From: Propioniciclava sp. MC1595
Lineage (GTDB): Bacteria; Actinomycetota; Actinomycetes; Propionibacteriales; Propionibacteriaceae
Direction: 5' to 3'
Assembly (NCBI RefSeq): GCF_017569205.1
Contig: NZ_CP071870.1
Coordinates: 620,001-684,000 of the forward strand
Length of the DNA: 64,000 nucleotides
How positions within the stretch are numbered: the stretch's first letter is position 1; every line of letters begins with the position of its first letter. Of this stretch, positions 51,522 through 59,453 are shown piece after piece. A model generated the notes under the pieces. It did no database searches. It saw nothing but the letters and a program-made list of their open reading frames with translations, and had not been told where the DNA came from. A program made the translations under genes and the position numbers.

Positions 51522-52925
51522 TCAGGAGGATAGTCCGGCACGGTTCATGGCCGACATCAGGGCGGGCCGGCGGCGGTAGGCCTCGCGCAAGCGGATGATC
51601 TCGGCGTCCGCCTCGGCTCGGTGGCCTGCTGTGTCGTATAGGGCGCGTGTCTTGACGAGGAGATCGACGATGGCCGGGTACCGCTTGGAGTCGGGTGTGG
51701 TGAGGGACTCCAGCACCTGAGCCAGGCACAGGCGGGCTGCCCGGAGTGGGAAGCCGTCTTCGGAGGCGTCCACGAGTTCGTGCCACGCGTGGCCGGCGCC
51801 GAAGGCGTCCGCCGCCTCCCACGCGTTTGTGACGTTCCCGTCGGCGAGGTAGAGCCGGACGAGGTGGGCGCCGCCGCTGGTGCGTGCCCGCAGGGTGGCC
51901 CGCTCGAACGCCCAGGTGCGTTGTTCGTCCCCGCGCCCGCACCGTTCAGCCACGTGGCGTAGCAACCGGAGGGCGTCCACGCTGAGGTCGCGGTCGAACA
52001 TTGTCCGCGCGATCACGAGGGCGGCGTCCGGACGCCCACCGTCCAGGAAGGCGCCGACGGCGTCCTCGACGGGCACGATGGTGGGTCCCGCCCGCCAGGA
52101 GACGTCCACGCAGCCCTGGGTGACGGCTCGGTCCAGCCAGGCGAGGACGTCAGCGAGCCGTCCGGCGTCACGCAGCCGGCGGAGGATCTCCCGGTAATAC
52201 GGGCGGTCACCTCCGGACAGCAAGGCGACGGCCCCCTCGACGTCGCCGTCGTGGTCGGCCAGTTCCAGCAGCATGCGGTCGGTCTCGCTGCGGTAGGGGT
52301 CGGCCGCCGGTCCACTGCCGCCCAAGGTCGCGACGCCCGCGCGGTAGGCGTCCCAGGCGGGCTCGTCGAACGCATGGGCCACGGCGTCCAACGTGAGCGA
52401 CGGCCAGCCGCCGTACTCGACCCGGAAGTCGACCACCCAGCGGGCGAGGGTGACCGGGTCGGGGTGCCCTTCGGCCGCGCGGCCGAACAGTGCCGACGCT
52501 CGTTCGGCCACCTCTAGCAGGGCGTCCGCGTTGTCGGCGTCCCGGGCCAGGGCGCCGAGCCGGGTGAGTAGGTGCTGGACCACTCGTAGCACCACGGGGT
52601 GGGCGCCGCCGTCGAGGTGCCGCTCCAGTTCGTCGACGGACTCCTCGACTCCTTGGACGCCGTCGTCGACGTCTTCGTAGAAGGGGTCGTGGTAGTCGAG
52701 GTCGACCCCGGCCAGCGCGGCGTCTACGGCTGCCACGAGCTCAGAGGCAGTCGGCTCGTCCTCGGGCGTGGCGCGCAGCTGCAGCGAGCGCATGGCCTCG
52801 GGGCTGTACCCCGCCATCTCGAGTGCCAGCCACTGCAGCGCATCACGGTCCATCGAGCGCAGGAACCGCTCGATGTCTGGCGTGACCGGATACCGCACGC
52901 CGTCGGGCCCGATCACGTTCTTCAC
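51522..52925 (-). CDS. Helical-repeat protein resembling the C-terminal region of SWIM zinc-finger proteins
   Basis: The 467-residue product is almost wholly helical, with TPR/HEAT-like segments, e.g. YYREILRRLRDAGRLADVLA, and a C-terminus AEIIRLREAYRRRPALMSA typical of the tail of actinobacterial SWIM-domain proteins. The CxCx(n)CxH SWIM motif itself is absent. Either it is a separate family or an N-terminally lost form. The GTG at 52,925 is weakly supported; the frame is open to 53,000. Function unknown. Confidence 0.65.
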   Translation of the reverse strand: MKNVIGPDGVRYPVTPDIERFLRSMDRDALQWLALEMAGYSPEAMRSLQLRATPEDEPTASELVAAVDAALAGVDLDYHDPFYEDVDDGVQGVEESVDELERHLDGGAHPVVLRVVQHLLTRLGALARDADNADALLEVAERASALFGRAAEGHPDPVTLARWVVDFRVEYGGWPSLTLDAVAHAFDEPAWDAYRAGVATLGGSGPAADPYRSETDRMLLELADHDGDVEGAVALLSGGDRPYYREILRRLRDAGRLADVLAWLDRAVTQGCVDVSWRAGPTIVPVEDAVGAFLDGGRPDAALVIARTMFDRDLSVDALRLLRHVAERCGRGDEQRTWAFERATLRARTSGGAHLVRLYLADGNVTNAWEAADAFGAGHAWHELVDASEDGFPLRAARLCLAQVLESLTTPDSKRYPAIVDLLVKTRALYDTAGHRAEADAEIIRLREAYRRRPALMSAMNRAGLSS

Positions 52926-53200
52926 CCGCTGATTATCGCGAACCTTCCCGCACGTGGCCGGTGTGGCCGGGTGGTTGCTTCCGTGAAGGGCCAGGCCCAC
53001 TTCTCACGCGCTAGCGCATCTCCAGCCTCAGGCCGGGCGCGTCAGGGGCTACGCGGGGCAACACGGGGCCGACTAGGCGCTTTGGTCGGTGTTGGCCGCG
53101 TCGTGGGTCGCGGTTCGATGCCGCGAAGCCCTGTGGACTACGAAAGGAACAACGTCCGATTGGTGATCTTCCGGCATACGCACGCGGAAGGACCACGGCC
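52926..53200. other. Gap before the second transfer operon, with tRNA-like hairpins
   Basis: It contains a T-arm-like hairpin, CGCGG-TTCGATG-CCGCG (53109-53125), preceded by a CCGAC/GTCGG hairpin (53069-53089) and bracketed by CAGGGGCT (53043-53050) and AGCCCTG (53127-53133). The anticodon-like loop has 11 bases and no D-arm is seen. It may hold the promoter for the gene at 53,201. Confidence 0.35.
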
Positions 53201-53992
53201 ATGAACATCACCGAGATGTTGGGTTTGCAGGACGAGCGGATGGAGTCCGTCGTCAAGGAACACTGGGCAGGATGGGTCGCCTTCGAGCCCCGGTTGGGGG
53301 TCGTCGACGACCCGTCCCGGCTGGACGCCTGGAGGCGAGCGGCCGATCCCGCGGTCGCCAACGATGTTCTGCTCGGCCTCGCCCGGCTGGCGGCCTTCGA
53401 CGGTGCCGACGACCGGGAGGCAGCGCTGGTGCTCGCGTGGCTCCTGCTGCCGACGGCCTTGCGCGTGCGCCGGCGGTTGGGGCTGGCCGACGATCGGGTC
53501 GACGAGGTGCTGGCCGCCCAGCTGTGGGTGGAGGTCCGCGGGCTGCCGTGGCGGCGTCCGCACTGGGTGGCCGCGAAGGTCGCCGGTCAGCTGCGTGAAG
53601 GGGTGCTACTGGACTGCGGGGCTCCCACGCACCACATGCCCCACCGGCTCTCGACCGTCTCGCTGGGCCCCGTCGACCCCGCGGACGATCGGCTCGTCGA
53701 AGACGACAACCCGGCAGCCGAGTTGGCCGAGCTGCTCGCCTGGGCGTGCGCAAAGGACGTCATCACCGACGAGGACAGGGAACTGCTGGTCAGTCTGATC
53801 GAGGCCGCGAAGACCCTCCAGGCCGATGGCCATGCCCGCGAGGGCGGAGTGGCCGGCCTGTCGAGCCGCCAGCTCAGCGCCGTCGTGGCCCAGGACTGGG
53901 GGGTGTGTGCCCGCACCGTGCGACGGCGCACCGCTCGCTGCTTGGCCGCCCTCAGCGGAGCGGCCGGCGCGTACCTCAGGGTCATCTGCTGA
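53201..53992 (+). CDS. Sigma-factor-like helix-turn-helix protein
   Basis: The 263-residue protein ends in a helix-turn-helix, SRQLSAVVAQDWGVCARTVR, after a helical region with ITDEDRELLVSLIEA, giving the look of sigma region 4. Relatives occur at the head of actinobacterial conjugation loci. The ATG at 53,201 has GGAAGGA nearby. It probably regulates the T4SS half of the element; sigma activity is not shown. Confidence 0.65.
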   Translation: MNITEMLGLQDERMESVVKEHWAGWVAFEPRLGVVDDPSRLDAWRRAADPAVANDVLLGLARLAAFDGADDREAALVLAWLLLPTALRVRRRLGLADDRVDEVLAAQLWVEVRGLPWRRPHWVAAKVAGQLREGVLLDCGAPTHHMPHRLSTVSLGPVDPADDRLVEDDNPAAELAELLAWACAKDVITDEDRELLVSLIEAAKTLQADGHAREGGVAGLSSRQLSAVVAQDWGVCARTVRRRTARCLAALSGAAGAYLRVIC

Positions 53993-54045
53993 CTGTCCAC
54001 CAGGGGTGGGCGAGTCCCGTTAGGGATGGCGGAGGTGATGCCGAG

Positions 54046-54243
54046 ATGACCAGCACCCCGGCCGAGGTGGCCGCCCTGTTGAAGATCGCGGCCATGGAGC
54101 CGGAGACCCTGGATGACCTGGACGGCTGCCTGCGCAGGCTCCGCGACGTGCAGAAGGCCAGACGCGAGCTGGCCAAGGTGCCCCCGGCCATGCTCTTGTC
54201 CGGGCTGCTGGATCGGCGGCCTCGGGGCGGTGACCCGTCGTGA
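54046..54243 (+). CDS. Small helical protein, 65 residues
   Basis: The product is a predicted two- to three-helix protein rich in Leu, Ala and Arg (DDLDGCLRRLRDVQKARREL). No family recognised. It has a GGAGG box and overlaps the next start (GTGA), so is translated with the ParA-like gene. Confidence 0.65.
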   Translation: MTSTPAEVAALLKIAAMEPETLDDLDGCLRRLRDVQKARRELAKVPPAMLLSGLLDRRPRGGDPS

Positions 54244-54995
54244 CCGCGCACAGCGTTGCCGAACTGCGAGAGGCCTGGCGCGCGATCGAGGCGGGCGAGT
54301 TCGCTCACGGGCCCCGGTCCGCGCCCACCGCCCCGGGAACTGCGACAGTCTGGACGCCGGCGCCAGGTGAACGGGTGGTCGCCGTCGTTGGCTGCGCCGG
54401 AGGAGTGGGGGCATCCACGGTGGCGCTTGCGCTGGCCACCGCGACCGGAGCGTCGGCGCGGGTGGTGGAATGCTGCCCTCCGTTGGCGTCCGGCTTCTCG
54501 GCCGCAGCCAACGCCGAACTGGGGACCGAGGGCCCTTGGCGCCGCGGCAGTCGTGGCGACGTCCTGTTGGAGCGCCCCATCACCGGCGACGCGACCGTGC
54601 CGGTTCCGACCGAGTCGTCGGTCGAGTGGACGGTCGTGGACACCAACTGGACGACCGTGTCAGGCATGGGCGCCGGGTGGCTGGGGTCAGTGCTGCGCAC
54701 GCTCGACGACGTCGTCCTCGTCACGAATGCGAGCCTGCCCGGGGTCCGCCGCCTGGAGTCGTGCGCCGAGCTCTTGGGCCGCGACGCGCTGGGTGTGGTC
54801 GTGGGGCCCACGGCCAGGCGCTGGCCGCGGCCGGTCAAGGTCGCCGCCGCCGGGATACCGGCAGGCGTGCACCTGACCGACTTCCCGCTCGACTCACGCC
54901 TGCAGGTCACCGGCATGACTCCCGACCCGTTCCCCGCCCCTCTGCTCAAGGCGGCCCAGAACGTCCTCGCCCTCCTCCGAAAGGAACCGACATGA
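54240..54995 (+). CDS. ParA-like P-loop protein with altered Walker A
   Basis: The 251-residue protein has the ParA/MinD-type fold. The loop reads GCAGGVGASTVALALA: the GGVG frame is kept but the catalytic lysine is Ala. WTVVDTNW and DDVVLVTNASLPGVRRL match later family motifs. It is the second such degenerate protein of the element, after that at 38,069. It may position or scaffold the T4SS. Confidence 0.75.
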   Translation: MTAHSVAELREAWRAIEAGEFAHGPRSAPTAPGTATVWTPAPGERVVAVVGCAGGVGASTVALALATATGASARVVECCPPLASGFSAAANAELGTEGPWRRGSRGDVLLERPITGDATVPVPTESSVEWTVVDTNWTTVSGMGAGWLGSVLRTLDDVVLVTNASLPGVRRLESCAELLGRDALGVVVGPTARRWPRPVKVAAAGIPAGVHLTDFPLDSRLQVTGMTPDPFPAPLLKAAQNVLALLRKEPT

Positions 54996-55276
54996 ACCCG
55001 CTGATCGTCCCGCTGAAGATCTGCCCGGTGGCGCCCACAGGCGTCGCCGCCTACACCGACCAGATCTCGGGCATGGTCCTGTGGTCGGTGCTGTGGCTGT
55101 TCGGCATCGCGGCCTTGGTGTCCGTCGGCGCGATCCTCGTCGGACGTGCCACGCACTCCCCGCACCTCTCGAAGGGCGGCATCATCGGCCTCGCCGGCGT
55201 GCTGGTGCTGGCCGTGGTGCTGATGGGTGGCTACGGGATGCTCAACGGCATCCTCGGCGACGGCTGCGTCGGCTGA
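54992..55276 (+). CDS. Two-helix VirB2/TrbC-like small membrane protein
   Basis: The 94-residue protein has two membrane helices (about 25-48 and 62-82) linked by a short basic loop (GRATHSPHLSKGG), the layout of VirB2-type pilins. No cleavable signal is obvious. In related actinobacterial loci this gene precedes the VirB8-like and TrbL genes, as here. It overlaps both neighbours. Confidence 0.75.
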   Translation: MNPLIVPLKICPVAPTGVAAYTDQISGMVLWSVLWLFGIAALVSVGAILVGRATHSPHLSKGGIIGLAGVLVLAVVLMGGYGMLNGILGDGCVG

Positions 55277-56094
55277 TGTTCCGCCGTCGCCCACCCCGCC
55301 CGGCGAGCTCAGCCGAGGTCGTCCCTCTCTCGCGCACTCAGCTGCTCGGCGTCCTCGCGGGACTGCTGCTGGTGGGCGGCGTCCTGCTGTACGGGCTGGG
55401 CTACACCCTGGTGTCCAGCATCTCGGCGGGAACCGCGCCCGACGGCGTCCAAAGCAGCGCTCACCCGGACGCCGACCCTGCCCAGCGGCGAGACCTCATT
55501 GCCGCAGCGCCGATGGCGACGGTGGCCCAGGACGCCGGCCTCACGCCGGGGGTGGCGATCGCCATGCCTCCCGCGATCTTGCTGCCCGCCGCCACGACCG
55601 TCGGCGCCAGCGGTGTGCCGTCCGGCTACCCGCGCACCCCCGAGGGCGCGGCCGCCCAACTGGCGGCCATCGAGGTGCGCGTACTGTCCGCGATGTCGCT
55701 CCCTTTGGCCACCGAGGTCTACCGCAACTGGGCGATGCGCGGTGGAGTGGGCGCGGCTGATTGGTCGCAGACCCGCAACGTGCAGTCGTTCCTGACCCAC
55801 GCCCGGCAGTCGTCCAACGAGTTGGACCCCGGAACCCTGGTCAGCGTCACCCCCGCGGCCATCCAGATCAAGGGCACCGACGGCCCTGACTGGGTGGTGG
55901 CATGCGTGCTGCTCGACGTGCGCGCCGCGCTGAAGACGGAGGCACGCATGGGATACGGCACCTGCGAGCGCATGCAGTGGACCGGCGACCACTGGCTGAT
56001 CGGCCCCGGCGCGCCACCCGCCCCGGCCCCGTCGACCTGGCCTGGTTCGGACGCCTCCGTCGAGGCCGGCTGGCAGCCGATCGCCTCCAACTGA
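55276..56094 (+). CDS. VirB8/TcpC-like T4SS protein
   Basis: The 272-residue bitopic protein has a basic N-terminus, a membrane helix (about 24-46), a Pro/Ala linker and an extracytoplasmic domain (about 120-270) likely of NTF2 fold (AQLAAIEVRVLSAM, VACVLLDVRAAL, MQWTGDHWLIGPG). VirB8/TcpC proteins form the periplasmic or wall-side ring of T4SS. The start overlaps the previous stop (TGATG). Confidence 0.7.
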   Translation: MFRRRPPRPASSAEVVPLSRTQLLGVLAGLLLVGGVLLYGLGYTLVSSISAGTAPDGVQSSAHPDADPAQRRDLIAAAPMATVAQDAGLTPGVAIAMPPAILLPAATTVGASGVPSGYPRTPEGAAAQLAAIEVRVLSAMSLPLATEVYRNWAMRGGVGAADWSQTRNVQSFLTHARQSSNELDPGTLVSVTPAAIQIKGTDGPDWVVACVLLDVRAALKTEARMGYGTCERMQWTGDHWLIGPGAPPAPAPSTWPGSDASVEAGWQPIASN

Positions 56095-56104
56095 AGGAGC
56101 TGAC

Positions 56105-57529
56105 ATGCCCATCGATCCGTTCGGACTGCTCGGCTCGGCCATCGCCAACGTGGTGACCGACAGCCTGACCGCCGCCATGCTCGCGCTGTGGAACGCAGGC
56201 CTGTGGGTCCTCCGTGCCGTCCTCGAACTTGAGGACGCGATCCTCACCCCGAGCCTCGGCGAAGACGGACCGGTCGGCGAGCTATACGCGACCACCTTCT
56301 GGATCGCCCTCGCGCTGGTCGGGATCCTCATGCTCGTCCAGGTCGGCGTCGCCCTCGGCAAGAGGGACGGGCACAGCATCGGCCGGCTCCTCGTCGGCGC
56401 AGCCCAGTTCGGTTTCGTGTGGTTCGCGTGGGTGGGCTACGGCGTCACCCTGGTCGCCGCCTGCAGCGGCCTCACCAAAGCCCTCATGCAGTCACTGCTC
56501 AACGTCACCCGCTGGAGCGAATGGGAACCCTGGGAACCGTTCACCGCCAGCGACATCACCAACGGCACCGTCGCCGTCATCCTCGGCATCATGGGGATGC
56601 TGCTGTGGCTCGCGGCGATCGGCCACACGCTGGTGATGGTGGCCCGAGCGGCCTCCCTGCTCGTGCTCGCCGCGGTGACACCGATCGCAGCGGCCGGGCT
56701 GGTCACCGACTTCGGACGCGGCTGGTTCTGGAAGTCGTTCCGCTGGTTCCACGCCGCCGCACTCACCCCGCCCCTGATGGTGCTGGCGCTCGGCATCGGC
56801 GTCAGGATCACCACCGAGGTGGCAGTCGGCGGTGAGGACGACGTCCTGAAGTCGATCGGGACGGCGTTCGTCGGCGTCGTGCTCATCTGCGTGTCGTCCT
56901 TCTCCCCGTTGGCGCTCTACAAGCTGTTCGCGTTCACCGACCCGGGCAGCACGTCCGGGTCCGCCTTGCGCGCGGGGATTGCCGCCGCCGGTGGCATCGG
57001 CGGCGTCCTCGCCGGACGCCAGACCGGCAGCAGCGCCGCCACTACGACCGACGAGGCCGGACGCACCGCGGGCGAGGATGGAGCCGCCGCCACTACGATC
57101 GGCCGATTCGCTGCCGGCATGGGCCCAGTAGGTCAGGCGTTCTCGACTGGTATCGGCGTCATGGCCGCCGTGGGCGGTTCAGCCGCGGCCATGGGCGCCG
57201 ATCAGACCAATCAGATGGGAGTCGGTCACAACAACTTCCCGCCCGACTACTCACGCCGCGGCGTCCGGGCTGGCAGCGGTCAGTCGGGATACGACGGTGC
57301 CACCGACGAGTCGGCCCACCCAGACGACCCAACTGTGGCCAACGGCAGCGACGGCGGCGGGTGGGGAGGCCCACCCCCGGACGGCGGGACGGGCGGATCG
57401 TGGTCCGGAACGGACACGACGCCGCCCACAGGCACGCCGGCGCCCACCATGGCGCAAGGGGGAACTGCCGCCAGGGGCGCCGTCAGCTCCTCCGAAGTGG
57501 CGGAGGTCGCCCAGGTGGCGGCGCTGTAG
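56105..57529 (+). CDS. TrbL/VirB6-like conjugal transfer membrane protein
   Basis: The 474-residue protein has about seven membrane helices in the first 320 residues, with conserved-looking RFYRW-like aromatic segments (WFWKSFRWFHAAALTP), and a low-complexity Gly/Ala/Thr tail. It matches the actinobacterial TrbL family, which forms the T4SS inner-membrane channel. GGAGCTG precedes the ATG. A cargo block follows in place of the expected next transfer gene. Confidence 0.85.
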   Translation: MPIDPFGLLGSAIANVVTDSLTAAMLALWNAGLWVLRAVLELEDAILTPSLGEDGPVGELYATTFWIALALVGILMLVQVGVALGKRDGHSIGRLLVGAAQFGFVWFAWVGYGVTLVAACSGLTKALMQSLLNVTRWSEWEPWEPFTASDITNGTVAVILGIMGMLLWLAAIGHTLVMVARAASLLVLAAVTPIAAAGLVTDFGRGWFWKSFRWFHAAALTPPLMVLALGIGVRITTEVAVGGEDDVLKSIGTAFVGVVLICVSSFSPLALYKLFAFTDPGSTSGSALRAGIAAAGGIGGVLAGRQTGSSAATTTDEAGRTAGEDGAAATTIGRFAAGMGPVGQAFSTGIGVMAAVGGSAAAMGADQTNQMGVGHNNFPPDYSRRGVRAGSGQSGYDGATDESAHPDDPTVANGSDGGGWGGPPPDGGTGGSWSGTDTTPPTGTPAPTMAQGGTAARGAVSSSEVAEVAQVAAL

Positions 57530-57676
57530 CCGCCCCAGGCCTGCGAAGCTCATGCCGCCTGGTGCACGCAGGTTCTCGGGGGAGCTGATACGACCTCTCC
57601 CAGCATCCCTTGTCGGGGCGTACGGGCTTGTCGCCCCCATCGGGCCCGGTTCTAGCCCGTTCGCTACTGTGCGGTT

Positions 57677-58219
57677 GTGAAATCGCGAGCCTTCCTGCGA
57701 GACGTCCTTGTGGCTCTTGTGTCATCCGCTGCGGTGGCTGCAGGCTTGATCAGTCTGGTAGGGCTGCCGTGGCCCGTCTCGCTTTCTACCTCTCTGCTCC
57801 TCGGCACTTGCGCGCTCATAGTGGACACAGTCGTGTTCGGCCGACCTGCACCGATCACCAGCCCGCCTGGGCGCCGACTTGTGCAGTACCTGGGAGTTCT
57901 GGCGGGCCTCACCGCCCTGTCGCTTGCCTTCTTTGCAGGTCAGTGGAGCGCTCAGCTGTCGCAGCCCATCCGGTATCAGTTCATCGTCGCCAACTCAGTC
58001 GGCTACAACACACCCATCAGGTCCCTGCCCTCCGATGGCGCTGATAATGGTCGGGTCGTTAGTAACGGCGACACCGTCTACGTGGACTGCGGAATCCGCT
58101 ACACGGACGCAACGGTCTGGTACAGGCTTAGTGACGCCGAAGGGTGGCTTAAGGAGGGCGAGATCACACCGGCTCCATACACAGGGCATAGTGATTCGCC
58201 GCCCGAGTGCCCTAAGTGA
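57677..58219 (+). CDS. Membrane protein with C-terminal beta domain, possible cargo
   Basis: The 180-residue product has three hydrophobic helices (about 8-30, 35-55, 70-92) and a soluble C-terminus with TVYVDCGIRYTDATVW and a WYRL motif, SH3-like in look. Its GC content is visibly lower than that of the transfer genes and it has its own upstream gap. GTG start with a weak site. No family recognised. It interrupts the transfer series. Confidence 0.6.
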   Translation: MKSRAFLRDVLVALVSSAAVAAGLISLVGLPWPVSLSTSLLLGTCALIVDTVVFGRPAPITSPPGRRLVQYLGVLAGLTALSLAFFAGQWSAQLSQPIRYQFIVANSVGYNTPIRSLPSDGADNGRVVSNGDTVYVDCGIRYTDATVWYRLSDAEGWLKEGEITPAPYTGHSDSPPECPK

Positions 58220-58458
58220 ACCAGCTCCCACACCGTTGTTCCTCTGGACTGGGTTGACCTTTAGTAAGGCTGCGGCGCGGCGGAGCTGGTGGTATCAACA
58301 CAATGTCTTCGCCGTGCGGGCCAGGCCAGCATGGGGACCGGGAGGCGCCCCGGCATCATCGCTGCAGGGGCGCATGCGACAACTCTCTTCTTCGCAGATA
58401 CATCGACCGCTTTGTTGATTAGTTCATGCGCTGTCTTTGACTCTGCGACGCTGGGCGC

Positions 58459-58941
58459 ATGCCCAACGCCACGACGCTCGAGTTCTGGACCCTCGTGATT
58501 GCCGTCGTGGGCGGAGTAACCGGCGTTGCGGCGCTGGCCACACAGGTTTGGAGCCTCATTCTCGCCGGACCCCGCGTCAAGGTCACGGTTGCGACCGCGC
58601 TGCTCCCCAGCGAGGGCACTTGGGCGCTATCGCTCGATGCCAGCAATATTGGCAGGCTCCCAGTGACGCTCCTGGAAATGGGTGTAACTTTTCGAACTAG
58701 GAACGGCTGGCAGAAGGCGCCCGTCGGAGCAATGCCACGAGAGCGTTACCAAGGCCCATCAGCCCCTCATAGGCTCGCCGACGCAGAGGCCGTGACGTGG
58801 ATCCTGGATGCTCAGGCGCTCGCTCACGGCGTCGCAGAGCGAGGCGCCGTCAATGTGTACGGCTACGTCCGATTGGCGACCGACAAGACTATCCGGAGCC
58901 GCCGACCGATTGACGTCGTTTCTTTGGCCGAGCTTCGCTAG
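58459..58941 (+). CDS. Single-helix membrane protein with beta-rich domain, possible cargo
   Basis: The 160-residue protein has one N-terminal helix (about 10-35) and a domain of short beta strands (VKVTVATALLP, WALSLDASNIGRLPVTLLEMG), resembling proteins that detect or modify cell-surface stress, but with no named family. The moderately lower GC, like that of the previous gene, suggests both came together. Flanking gaps of about 240-260 bases hold no gene. Confidence 0.6.
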   Translation: MPNATTLEFWTLVIAVVGGVTGVAALATQVWSLILAGPRVKVTVATALLPSEGTWALSLDASNIGRLPVTLLEMGVTFRTRNGWQKAPVGAMPRERYQGPSAPHRLADAEAVTWILDAQALAHGVAERGAVNVYGYVRLATDKTIRSRRPIDVVSLAELR

Positions 58942-59205
58942 CCTGACCCGACCCAGGCTTCGCGACAAGAGTCGAAATCAGCTGCCGCCGACCGCGCGCA
59001 TGACAGAACCGTGGCCGTCTGACACTCGGCGCTGATCATCCGTATCCGGTGGACCCCGCAGCGTGCACGTCTCCGGCGTTGGACACAGAGCCGTCGCCTC
59101 GCACATCCCAGCACCACCCGCCTGGGGATGTCCCCGAAACAGCCCCAGTCTCCGTTATGCGGTGTGGCTGGCCTCACGGTCACCAGGCCCGACAGGAGAC
59201 CCGGT

Positions 59206-59439
59206 ATGGATGACTGGACCTACCCCTATCCGCACGTGGAAGTACCCGACACGCAGCCACCGCTCCTACACGAGGACGGGCGCGTGATGGAGGCGCGTCG
59301 CGCCCGTGCGCAGCAGGCGGAAGCCGCCCGCGTCGCCGAACTCGAGCAGGCCCAAGCCTTCGACACTCCCGGTAGCCCCGCCGAGGCAGACGTCCCGCTG
59401 CCGTTCGCGACGCCGCCCGGCGTCGCCCTGACCTTCTGA
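59206..59439 (+). CDS. Small hydrophilic protein, 77 residues
   Basis: The protein starts MDDWTYPYPHVEVPD and has a charged helix (VMEARRARAQQAEAARVAEL) likely to form a coiled coil, then a Pro-rich end. AGGAGA is six bases upstream of the ATG. It ends 14 bases before the SCO6880-family gene and probably belongs to the T4SS set. No family recognised. Confidence 0.6.
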   Translation: MDDWTYPYPHVEVPDTQPPLLHEDGRVMEARRARAQQAEAARVAELEQAQAFDTPGSPAEADVPLPFATPPGVALTF

Positions 59440-59453
59440 CGACGGGCGACGTC

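Noticed and set aside
55324-55337. 14-bp match to the 3' end of tRNA-Leu (CCTCTCTCGCGCAC) as a right attachment site
   Set aside because: It is inside the VirB8-like coding sequence and transfer genes continue to the right, so it cannot be the element's boundary; probably chance.
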